Notes under the pieces: model-generated
Told to the model about the DNA's origin: nothing
Database searches by the model: none
The model's input: only the letters and a program-made list of their open reading frames with translations
Assembly (NCBI RefSeq): GCF_003046475.1
Contig: NZ_PZZZ01000001.1
Location: 310,001 to 374,000, forward strand
From: Mycoplana dimorpha
GTDB lineage: Bacteria; Pseudomonadota; Alphaproteobacteria; Rhizobiales; Rhizobiaceae
Direction: 5' to 3'
DNA: 64,000 nt
Made by a program: the position numbers and the translations under genes
Part shown: in pieces, positions 41,835 through 50,379 of the stretch
Numbering within the stretch: the first letter of the stretch is position 1
Layout of the letters: the number at the start of each line of letters is the position of its first letter

Positions 41835-44795
41835 ATGACCACTGCCGAGACCATGCGCCTGAGCGACATCGAGACCTGTCCGATCCGGCCCTTGAACCAG
41901 GCGGAGATGAAGTCGGCGCTTTCCGACCTGAAGGACATCGCGCGCGAACGGCCGGAAATCGCGGCACTGCTTGCTTCCGAGGGCGCGTTGAAGGATTTCG
42001 TCGTCGCCGCCTTCACGCTTTCTCCCTATCTGCGCGATACGGCGCGGGTCTGGCCGGAACTGCTGGTGCAGGCGATCGGCGCGCCGCTCCTGCCGCAGGT
42101 GGGTGACGCAATCGGGGAGGCCCGGGCGGCCTGGGATCCGGCGGCGCACGCAGACACCAGCGAGGCTGCGGTGATGACCCGGTTGCGCCGCGCCAAGCGG
42201 AGGGTCGCATTTCTCACCGCCATGGCCGACCTTGGCCGCCTGATCGACGGCCGGCGGACGACGCGGCTGCTCAGCGACCTTGCCGCCGCGGCAGTCGCCG
42301 CCGCGATCGACCACCTGCTGCTTGCCGCCGAAGCCAGCGGCAAGCTCAGGCTGAAGGACAGCCGGCGCCCGAGCGAGGCGTCCGGGCTCGTCGTACTCGG
42401 CATGGGCAAGCTCGGCGCCGAGGAACTGAACTATTCTTCCGACATCGACCTCGTCGTCTTCTTCGATCCCCAGGCTGATGTCGTCATCGACCGCTACGAA
42501 GCGGCCGAGACCTTCGCGCGGCTGGTGCGCCGCCTGATCCGCATGATGCAGGAGCGGACCGGCGACGGCTATGTCTTCCGCACCGATCTGCGGCTGCGGC
42601 CGGACCCCGGCGCCACGCCGCTGGCGATCTCGGTCGATTCGGCGATGCTCTACTACGAAGGGCGCGGCCAGAACTGGGAGCGCGCCGCCTTCATCAAGGC
42701 AAGGGCGATCGCCGGCGACATAGCCGCCGGTGAGCGGTTCCTGCGCGAACTGACGCCCTTCGTGTTCCGCAAGTATCTCGACTATGCGGCGATCGCCGAC
42801 ATCCACTCCATCAAGCGTCAGATCCACGTCCACAAGGGACACGGCGAAATCGCGGTGAAGGGGCACAACATCAAGCTCGGCCGCGGCGGCATTCGCGAGA
42901 TCGAGTTCTTCGTGCAGACGCAGCAGCTGATCGCCGGCGGAAGGGTACCGGCGCTGCGGCTGCGTTCGACCGAGGCGATGCTGAAGGAACTGGCGGCGGC
43001 CGGCTGGATCGACGAGGCGACCTGCGTCGAGCTGATCGACGCGTACTGGTTTTTGCGCGACGTGGAGCATCGGGTCCAGATGGTGCGCGACGAGCAGACG
43101 CACGTGCTTCCGGAATCCGATGCCGAACTGAAGCGCATCGCCTTCATGATGGGATTCGAAGACACCGCCGGGTTTTCCAACGCCCTAGTGGAGGTGCTTA
43201 AGACCGTCGAACGGCGTTATGGCGCGCTCTTCGAGCAGGAGGCGAAACTCTCGATAGAGGGCGGCAACCTCGTCTTCACCGGTCAGCGCGACGATCCGGA
43301 CACGCTGGACACGCTGCGCAAGCTCGGTTTCCAGCGCCCCGAGGCTATCTCGCAGACGATCCGGACCTGGCACTACGGCCGCTACCGCGCCACCCAGTCG
43401 GTCGAGGCGCGCGAGCGGCTGACGGAACTGACGCCCGAACTGCTCCGGGTCTTCGGCGAAAACAAGCGCGCCGATGAGGCACTGCTGCGGTTCGACCATT
43501 TCATTTCCGGGCTGCCGGCGGGCATCCAGCTCTTTTCGCTGCTCGGCAGCAATCCGCGGCTCCTGTCGCTGATCGTCAACGTCATGTCCTCCGCCCCGCG
43601 CCTAGCCGAGATCATCGCCGCGCGGCCGCACGTCTTCGACGGGATGCTTGACCCGGGACTGCTGGCGGAGCTGCCGACGCGCCGCTATCTCGCCGAGCGC
43701 ATCCAGGGTTTTCTGGCCGGCGCGCGGCACTATGAGGAGGTGCTGGACCGCCTGCGCATCATCGCCGCCGAGCAGCGCTTCCTGATCGGCATTCGCCTTC
43801 TGACCGGGGTGATCGACGGCGGCCGGGCGGCGCGCGCCTTCACCCACGTCGCCGACCTGATCGTCGAGGCGGCGCTGGACGCGGTGCGCCGCGAGATCGA
43901 GGCGGCGCACGGCGCCTTTCCCGGTGGCCGGGTGGCGATCGTCGGCATGGGCAAGCTCGGAAGCTTTGAGCTGACGGACGGCTCCGACATAGACCTCATC
44001 CTGCTCTACGACTACGACGACGCGGCGGCGGCGGAATCGCTCGGGCCGAAGCCGCTCGATGCGACGCGCTACTATGCAAGGATGACGCAGCGGCTGATCT
44101 CGGCACTGTCCGCCCCGACCTCGGAGGGCGTGCTCTACGAGGTCGACATGCGGCTGCGGCCGTCCGGCAACAAGGGGCCGGTCGCGACCCGGATCACCTC
44201 CTTCGCCAAATACCAGCAGGAAGAGGCCTGGACCTGGGAGCACATGGCGCTGACGCGCTCGCGCGTAATCTGCGGCGACGAGAGCCTGGCCGACGAGGCG
44301 CGGGCGACGATCCAGCAGGTCCTCGACCGCAAGCGGGACGTTGCGGCGATCGCCAGGGACGTCGGCGAGATGCGGGCCCTGATCGAGCAGGAGAAGGTAC
44401 CGAAGAACATCTGGGACCTGAAGCTCATTCCGGGTGGCCTCGTTGACATCGAGTTCATCGCCCAGTTCCTGGCGCTTGTGGCGCCGGCGCGTGGCGTCGA
44501 ACTGCCGGACAGAACGCTTCCGACAGGCGAGGCGCTGGCGATCGTCGGCGAACGGCAGATGGAGCCGAACGATCTCGATACCGTCGGCGAGGCGCTGCGG
44601 CTCTATACGGAGATCTCGCAGATCGTGAGACTGTGCATCGATGGGCCGTTCGATCCCGAGGATGCACCCTCGGGGCTGATCGACCTCATCTGCCGGGCCG
44701 GCGACTGCCCGGACCTGCGCACGCTGGAAGCGGAGATCAAGCGCCTGTCGAAGGCGGTGCGAGAGGTGTTCAAGACCACGCTGAAGGCAGCGTGA
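41835..44795 (+). CDS. glnE: Glutamine synthetase adenylyltransferase/deadenylase
   Basis: 986 residues from ATG 41835, which has GGGGAGAAG a few bases upstream; an earlier in-frame ATG at 41787 lacks one. Two nucleotidyltransferase domains each carry the motif GMGKLG...SDID: LGAEELNYSSDIDLVV around 42410 (deadenylylation half) and LGSFELTDGSDIDLIL around 43960 (adenylylation half). GlnE adjusts glutamine synthetase activity in response to PII protein and glutamine. Length is normal for alphaproteobacteria. Confidence 0.95.
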   Translation: MTTAETMRLSDIETCPIRPLNQAEMKSALSDLKDIARERPEIAALLASEGALKDFVVAAFTLSPYLRDTARVWPELLVQAIGAPLLPQVGDAIGEARAAWDPAAHADTSEAAVMTRLRRAKRRVAFLTAMADLGRLIDGRRTTRLLSDLAAAAVAAAIDHLLLAAEASGKLRLKDSRRPSEASGLVVLGMGKLGAEELNYSSDIDLVVFFDPQADVVIDRYEAAETFARLVRRLIRMMQERTGDGYVFRTDLRLRPDPGATPLAISVDSAMLYYEGRGQNWERAAFIKARAIAGDIAAGERFLRELTPFVFRKYLDYAAIADIHSIKRQIHVHKGHGEIAVKGHNIKLGRGGIREIEFFVQTQQLIAGGRVPALRLRSTEAMLKELAAAGWIDEATCVELIDAYWFLRDVEHRVQMVRDEQTHVLPESDAELKRIAFMMGFEDTAGFSNALVEVLKTVERRYGALFEQEAKLSIEGGNLVFTGQRDDPDTLDTLRKLGFQRPEAISQTIRTWHYGRYRATQSVEARERLTELTPELLRVFGENKRADEALLRFDHFISGLPAGIQLFSLLGSNPRLLSLIVNVMSSAPRLAEIIAARPHVFDGMLDPGLLAELPTRRYLAERIQGFLAGARHYEEVLDRLRIIAAEQRFLIGIRLLTGVIDGGRAARAFTHVADLIVEAALDAVRREIEAAHGAFPGGRVAIVGMGKLGSFELTDGSDIDLILLYDYDDAAAAESLGPKPLDATRYYARMTQRLISALSAPTSEGVLYEVDMRLRPSGNKGPVATRITSFAKYQQEEAWTWEHMALTRSRVICGDESLADEARATIQQVLDRKRDVAAIARDVGEMRALIEQEKVPKNIWDLKLIPGGLVDIEFIAQFLALVAPARGVELPDRTLPTGEALAIVGERQMEPNDLDTVGEALRLYTEISQIVRLCIDGPFDPEDAPSGLIDLICRAGDCPDLRTLEAEIKRLSKAVREVFKTTLKAA

Positions 44796-44810
44796 TCTTA
44801 GCGGCGGCGA

Positions 44811-44940
44811 CCCGCTCCCTCTTCTCCGGCCGGGAAAGTGGCCCGGAGGACCGGATGAGCGGGCGAAGCGGCAAAGCACCCTGCGGCGCCTCGTCGCCTC
44901 GCATTCGCTCGGCACCTCTCCCACTGGGGATGAGAGGTGC
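44811..44940. repeat. Palindromic intergenic mosaic element (RIME-like)
   Basis: A compound palindrome fills the space between the convergent glnE and kinase genes. CCCGCTC (44811-44817) pairs with GAGCGGG (44857-44863), enclosing CTCCGGCC/GGCCCGGAG. A second unit has GCACCTCTC (44912-44920) pairing with GAGAGGTGC (44932-44940). The overall look resembles rhizobial intergenic mosaic elements (RIME). No second copy was seen in this window. Confidence 0.55.
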
Positions 44941-44975
44941 TGCCGTCACGGCGGCTCGGATTTGATTTTGACCGA

Positions 44976-47318
44976 CTATGCGCCGCAGCGCAGGCTGGCG
45001 CCGTCCCGGACGGGGATGCGGACCGAGATGATGGTGCCGCGGCCCTCTTCGGACTGGATGCGCATGCTGCCGCCATGCAGGCGGGTCAGCGAGCGGGAGA
45101 TCGCAAGCCCCAGACCCGAGCCGCCCTTGCTCTTGGCGTACTGGCTCTGCACCTGCTCGAAGGGCTGGCCGATTTTGGCAAGCGCCGCCTTCGGGATGCC
45201 GATGCCGGTGTCGGCGATGGTCAGCGTCACGGCGCCGTTCAGTCTTTTCGCCCGCACCAGCACCTTGCCGCCGGCGTCGGTGAACTTCATGGCGTTGGAG
45301 AGCAGATTGAGCAGGATCTGCTTCATGGCGCGGCGGTCGGCGATCATCGACAGGCCCGAGGAGACTTGCTGCTCGACCTGGATGTTCTTCTGTTGCGCCT
45401 GCACGGCCGTAAGCCGGAGCGCCTCGTCGATCAGTGGCGCCAGGTCGATGGCGTCGCAGCTGATGCGCATGTGGCCCGCCTCGATCTTCGACATGTCGAG
45501 AATGTCGTTGATGACGTTTAGGAGATGCTGGCCGCTCTCGTGGATGTCGCGGGCATACTCGTCGTATTTCTCGGAGCCGAGCGGCCCGAACATCTGGTTC
45601 TGCAGGATCTCCGAGAAACCGAGAATGGCGTTGAGGGGCGTTCGCAGCTCGTGCGACATGTTGGCGAGGAACTCGGATTTGGCCCGGTTCGCCGCCTCGG
45701 CGCGCTCCTTTTCGGCCTGATAGTTGGCGTTGGCGATCGACAGCTCCGAGGTCTGCATCTCGAGCTTGGCGCGCGAGGCCGACAGGTCGCCGATGGTGGC
45801 GACGAGGCGGCGCTCGGATTCGCGCAGGCGTGCCTGATGCCGCTTGATCATCGAGATGTCGGTGCCAACCGAGACCAGACCACCGTCGCTGGTGCGGCGT
45901 TCGTTGACCTGCAGCCAGCGCTCGTCGGCGAGTTGAACCTCCGAGGTCTGCGTATTGCCGTTGCCCCCGGCATTGGCCACCCGGCGAGCGATCACCGGCC
46001 GGGCGGCGGCCGCGAGTACCACCAGGCGCTCCGTGCCCGGCACCAGCACTTCGTCCGGCAGCCCATAGGCCTGCTGGTAGTGGGTGTTGCACATGACGAG
46101 ACGATCGTCCTTGTCCCAGAGCACGAAGGCTTCCGAGGTGCATTCGATCGCGACGGCCAGCCGCTGGTCGGCTTCCTGGTAGCGCTGCGCCAGCCGGTGC
46201 TGCTCGGTCACGTCCATGGCGATGCCGATCATGTGCGTGCGGCCTGAACCCATGCGGATCAGCTGGGCGCGGGCGCGAAGCCAGACGTAGTGCCCATCGG
46301 CATGGCGCATCCGGAATACCTGGTCGACCTGCCGCGCTTGTCCCTTCGCAACCGCGCGGGCGACCTGATAGATGCCATCGTCATCGGGATGCATCAGGCG
46401 AGCGGCCTCGCCGAAGGAGAGATAGTCCCCGCGCGGCGTCATGCCGAGCATCTCGTACATGGAGCGCGACCAGAACAGGCGTCGCCCGGACAGGTCGAAA
46501 TCCCATAGCCCGCAGCGCCCCCGCGCCAGCGCCGTTTCGACCCGCAGATTGGATTCGGCGAAGATCGCGTCGGCATCGCGCGATCGCTTCGCCTGCAGGA
46601 AATAGGCGTAGAGAATGAACCCGAGAATGCCCGAAATGCCGGCGAACAGGGTGACGTTCAGCGACAGCTCGCGGCGCCAATGCGCCTCGACCGCGTCGAG
46701 TGGGCTGGCGACGAGCGCATAGCCGCCGTCATTCGGTCGCTCGATGATCGCAACATAGTGTTCGACTTCGTCGATATGCGTGCGCATCAGGCCGGACGGC
46801 TCGCCAAAGTACTTCGCGGCGGCTACCTCGGGCGCTATCCGGGCGAGCGACATGCCGACATAGCCGGCACCGGAGAGCGAGCCGGCAAAGATCCGTCCGC
46901 TCTTCTGCACGAAGAGCACCAGCGCACCGGCGGGGAGGCGATCCTGGGGCAGGTGCTCGGAAAGACGGCGTTCCGCCTGGACGCGGTCATCGCTGGAGAT
47001 GAGTGCACCCGCCTCGGCGGAGACGAGCACGCCGACCGCCGCCGCCATCAGGGCCGTGCCGTCGCGGACGCCCGCATCCATCCGCTGGTATTCGAGCATC
47101 AGTCCCGCAAGCCGGGCGATGCCGACAACGAGCAGGAAGGCGATGACGAGGATCGGGATCGAGCGCTTGAGCACCGGCTCGGCTCCGGTGAGCCGCAACG
47201 ATGCCGGCCCGGCAAAGATCCGGGCGTGCCCCGCCAGGCTCTCGTCCCAGGCCGCCACGCCTGGAAACTTGAGACGAGTCCGCTCCTCGGCTGCGCGTCC
47301 CCGCTGCGCGTCCGCCAT
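44976..47318 (-). CDS. Membrane PAS-domain sensor histidine kinase
   Basis: 780 residues. Membrane helices at about 53-73 and 222-241 enclose a ~150-residue periplasmic sensor domain. Two cytoplasmic PAS domains follow (about 255-375 and 385-490), then a coiled-coil and the kinase core with H556 in ANMSHELRTPLNAI, N-box LLSNAMKFT, DTGIGI and GSGLGLAIS. The DHp segment with FSEILQNQMFGPLG belongs to the alphaproteobacterial group that includes PleC/DivJ/PdhS-type kinases; the partner regulator is not here. Orphan kinase, on the strand opposite to glnE, 179 nt after pepN. Confidence 0.85.
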   Translation of the reverse strand: MADAQRGRAAEERTRLKFPGVAAWDESLAGHARIFAGPASLRLTGAEPVLKRSIPILVIAFLLVVGIARLAGLMLEYQRMDAGVRDGTALMAAAVGVLVSAEAGALISSDDRVQAERRLSEHLPQDRLPAGALVLFVQKSGRIFAGSLSGAGYVGMSLARIAPEVAAAKYFGEPSGLMRTHIDEVEHYVAIIERPNDGGYALVASPLDAVEAHWRRELSLNVTLFAGISGILGFILYAYFLQAKRSRDADAIFAESNLRVETALARGRCGLWDFDLSGRRLFWSRSMYEMLGMTPRGDYLSFGEAARLMHPDDDGIYQVARAVAKGQARQVDQVFRMRHADGHYVWLRARAQLIRMGSGRTHMIGIAMDVTEQHRLAQRYQEADQRLAVAIECTSEAFVLWDKDDRLVMCNTHYQQAYGLPDEVLVPGTERLVVLAAAARPVIARRVANAGGNGNTQTSEVQLADERWLQVNERRTSDGGLVSVGTDISMIKRHQARLRESERRLVATIGDLSASRAKLEMQTSELSIANANYQAEKERAEAANRAKSEFLANMSHELRTPLNAILGFSEILQNQMFGPLGSEKYDEYARDIHESGQHLLNVINDILDMSKIEAGHMRISCDAIDLAPLIDEALRLTAVQAQQKNIQVEQQVSSGLSMIADRRAMKQILLNLLSNAMKFTDAGGKVLVRAKRLNGAVTLTIADTGIGIPKAALAKIGQPFEQVQSQYAKSKGGSGLGLAISRSLTRLHGGSMRIQSEEGRGTIISVRIPVRDGASLRCGA

Positions 47319-47497
47319 ATTCCAACACCCTGTTTCGTTTGGTGATTCAAAACACCGCTCGTCCGAATCTGAGCTAATGAATCATTCGCGATTCGCCTTG
47401 TCCAGCGGAAAACGCAACGATTTCTTAACCAGTTCTTGCGGGTGGGAAATTGTAGCCCCGACGTTCCGGCCGGGGAGCCTGCGTGTTGGCCTGGAGG

Positions 47498-50146
47498 TCA
47501 GCCGTTGAGCATCCGCTCGACGATGTCGGAGACATCCGCCGAGAGCTTCTCGCCGGCGGCGATCCGCCGCAGTGCATTGAGCGCATGTTCGCGCCGCACC
47601 GCCTCCAGCGACCGCCAGGAGCGCATCGAGGTGAGAATCCGGGCGGCCAGCTGCGGGTTTTTCGGATCGATCTCGAGGATCTGCGAGGCCAGGAAACGGT
47701 AGCCTTCGCCGTCGGCGCGGTTGAAGCCGGTGGGATTCGAAAAGGCGAACGTGCCGACGAGAGCGCGCACGCGGTTCGGGTTGCTTGCGTTGAAATGCGG
47801 GCTTTGCATCAGGTGCTGCACCCGGCCGAGCGCCGCCTCGCCGGGGATCGTCGCCTGGATCGCGAACCACTTGTCGAGCACGAGCGCGTTCTCTGCGAAG
47901 CGGGCGCGGAAGGTTTCGAGGGCGGCCTGCGTCTCCGGCGCCTCGGGAAAGCGATGGGCCAGAAGGGTGAGAGCCGCGCTGAGATCCGTCATGTTGTCGG
48001 CGGCGGCAGAGGCCTGGGCCGCCTGCGCCGGGCGATCTTCCGCGATGGTGAGATAGGCCAGGGCGGCGTTGCGCAGTGCGCGACGGCCGGCGCTGTCGGC
48101 ATCCGGCGTAAAGCTGACCTTCGTCCGGTGCAGGTCGGACAGGCTTGCAAAGAGCGACGCTCCCTCGCCGGCGACGAAGGCGAGCACCGCCTCGCGGCCG
48201 ACCCGGATGGCGTCCGGATCGTTGTTGCTGCCGAGTTCGCGGGCGATGTCGGATTCGCTCGGCAGCGCCAGCACCTGCGCGCGGAACGCAGGCTCCAGCG
48301 TCTCGTCGCCGGCGATTGCGATCAGCGTGTCGGTCAGCAGCGAGTTGACGGCGATGTCGGCGCCGCTGCGGGCGCTGCGCGCGGCTTCCACGAGGCTCGG
48401 CAAGGCGATGTCGTTCAATGCCTGCCAGCGCGCGAACAGGTCGGGGTCATGGCGGGCGATGTGGGCGAGGTCGGCCGGCGCCTGCTCGAAATGCAGGTTG
48501 ACCGGCGCCGAGAAGCCGCGGTTGAGGGTGACGACCGGACGGGCCGGCACGCCGCCGAAGGTGACGGTCTGGCTGCGCTCAGTCAGGTGCAGGACGTCTC
48601 CGGCGACTTCGGCGCCGGAGATCGACGTCGGCCTTGCCTCGGTGCCGTCGGGCAGCAGCAGGCCGAAGCACAGCGGGATGTGCATCGGGTCCTTGGCGGC
48701 CTGGCCGGGCGTCGGCGGCACGATCTGCTCGAGCGACAGGGTGAACGCGGCATTGGCCTGGTCGTAGCTGCTGGAGACGCTGACGAGGGGGGTGCCGGCC
48801 TGATGGTACCAGAGCGAGAACTGCGTCAGGTCACGGCCGCTCGCATCCTCGAAGCACTTGACGAAGTCCTCGACCGTGGCGGCGTCGCCGTCATGGCGCT
48901 CGAAATAGAGATCCATGCCCGCCTTGAAGAGATCGGGGCCTAGGATGGTCGCGATCATGCGCGTCACCTCGGCGCCCTTCTCGTAGACTGTCGTCGTGTA
49001 GAAGTTGTTGATCTCGCGGTACTTCGTCGGCCGCACCGGATGGGCGAGCGGGCCGGCGTCCTCGGGGAACTGCTCCGACTTCAGGTGCCGCACCTCGGCA
49101 ATGCGCTTGACGGCGCGCGAGCGCTGGTCGGCGGAGAACTCGTGGTCGCGATAGACCGTCAGGCCCTCCTTCAGGCACAGCTGGAACCAGTCCCGGCAGG
49201 TGATGCGGTTGCCGGTCCAGTTGTGGAAATACTCGTGCGCGATGATCGCCTCGATGTTGGCGTAGTCGGCGTCGGTCGCGGTTTCGGGGTCGGCCAGCAC
49301 GTACTTGTCGTTGAAGACGTTGAGGCCCTTGTTCTCCATCGCCCCCATGTTGAAGTCGGAGACGGCGACGACCATGAAGATGTCGAGGTCGTATTCGCGG
49401 CCGAATACTTCCTCGTCCCACTTCATCGAGCGCTTCAGTGCGTCCATGGCGTAGGTGGCACGAGGCTCCTTGCCATGCTCGACATAGATCTTCAGCGCCA
49501 CCTCGCGGCCGGACATGGTCGTGAACGTATCCTCGACCACGCCGAGATCGCCGGCGACAAGCGCGAACAGGTAGCTGGGCTTCGGATGCGGGTCGAACCA
49601 GGCGGCGAAGTGCTTGCCTTCGCCATAGCCGGCGCCGCCGAGGAAATTGCCGTTGGAGAGAAGCAGCGGGCAGCTCTGCCTGTCGGCGATGATGTTGACG
49701 GTATAGACGCAGAGCACGTCCGGCCGGTCGTAGAAATAGGTGATGCGGCGGAAGCCCTCGGCCTCGCACTGGGTGCAGTAGATGCCGTTTGTCCGATACA
49801 GCCCCATCAGTTGCGTATTGGCTTCCGGATTGATGACCGTCTCCACCGTGATCTCGAACGAGTCGGTCTCGGGAAGGTCGCGGATCGTCAGGACGTCGTT
49901 TTCCTCGGTGAAGCGCTCCGCGTCCATCGGCATGCCGTCGAACAGCAGGGCGGACATGGTCAATTCGTCGCCGTCGAGCACCAGCGGCGCATCGGGCGCG
50001 GCCCCGTCGCGGCGGTGAAGCAGCATCCGCGAGGTGCATTTGGTTTCGGTCGGATCGAGTTCAAAGGTGAGGTCGACGCGCTCGAGAACGAAGTCAGTCG
50101 GGCGGTAGTCTGCCAGATGAACGATCCGGCCGCTCTCAGTGCGCAT
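47498..50146 (-). CDS. pepN: Aminopeptidase N
   Basis: 882 residues, the standard size of the bacterial M1 PepN. Zinc site HEYFH (H304, E305, H308) with E327 downstream, and the exopeptidase motif GAMEN at 268-272. It removes N-terminal residues from peptides in the cytoplasm. No signal peptide. Divergent from the xanthine-dehydrogenase-like gene, with a 233-nt intergenic region. Confidence 0.95.
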   Translation of the reverse strand: MRTESGRIVHLADYRPTDFVLERVDLTFELDPTETKCTSRMLLHRRDGAAPDAPLVLDGDELTMSALLFDGMPMDAERFTEENDVLTIRDLPETDSFEITVETVINPEANTQLMGLYRTNGIYCTQCEAEGFRRITYFYDRPDVLCVYTVNIIADRQSCPLLLSNGNFLGGAGYGEGKHFAAWFDPHPKPSYLFALVAGDLGVVEDTFTTMSGREVALKIYVEHGKEPRATYAMDALKRSMKWDEEVFGREYDLDIFMVVAVSDFNMGAMENKGLNVFNDKYVLADPETATDADYANIEAIIAHEYFHNWTGNRITCRDWFQLCLKEGLTVYRDHEFSADQRSRAVKRIAEVRHLKSEQFPEDAGPLAHPVRPTKYREINNFYTTTVYEKGAEVTRMIATILGPDLFKAGMDLYFERHDGDAATVEDFVKCFEDASGRDLTQFSLWYHQAGTPLVSVSSSYDQANAAFTLSLEQIVPPTPGQAAKDPMHIPLCFGLLLPDGTEARPTSISGAEVAGDVLHLTERSQTVTFGGVPARPVVTLNRGFSAPVNLHFEQAPADLAHIARHDPDLFARWQALNDIALPSLVEAARSARSGADIAVNSLLTDTLIAIAGDETLEPAFRAQVLALPSESDIARELGSNNDPDAIRVGREAVLAFVAGEGASLFASLSDLHRTKVSFTPDADSAGRRALRNAALAYLTIAEDRPAQAAQASAAADNMTDLSAALTLLAHRFPEAPETQAALETFRARFAENALVLDKWFAIQATIPGEAALGRVQHLMQSPHFNASNPNRVRALVGTFAFSNPTGFNRADGEGYRFLASQILEIDPKNPQLAARILTSMRSWRSLEAVRREHALNALRRIAAGEKLSADVSDIVERMLNG

Positions 50147-50379
50147 GGTCTGTCCTGCTCATGTCCTTGTCCGTTCCTGTTCTAGTTCATGCTGGCAGGA
50201 GGCGAAAGGACGTATTGGTCTGCTACCGTTGATATTTGTCCGGACTTAACATCTCATTGCCGGCGCAGGCGTCTGGCGGCTCTGGTGTGATTTATTTTTC
50301 GACCCCCGGCCCTCGACTTTCGCCTGACCTGACCTAACATCTGGACGGCGCTTCGGTTCCAGGGGTTTCAGGACGCGAC

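Noticed and set aside
49040-50185. 381-codon plus-strand open frame over pepN
   Set aside because: Antisense shadow of the aminopeptidase gene, which has complete zinc and GAMEN motifs.
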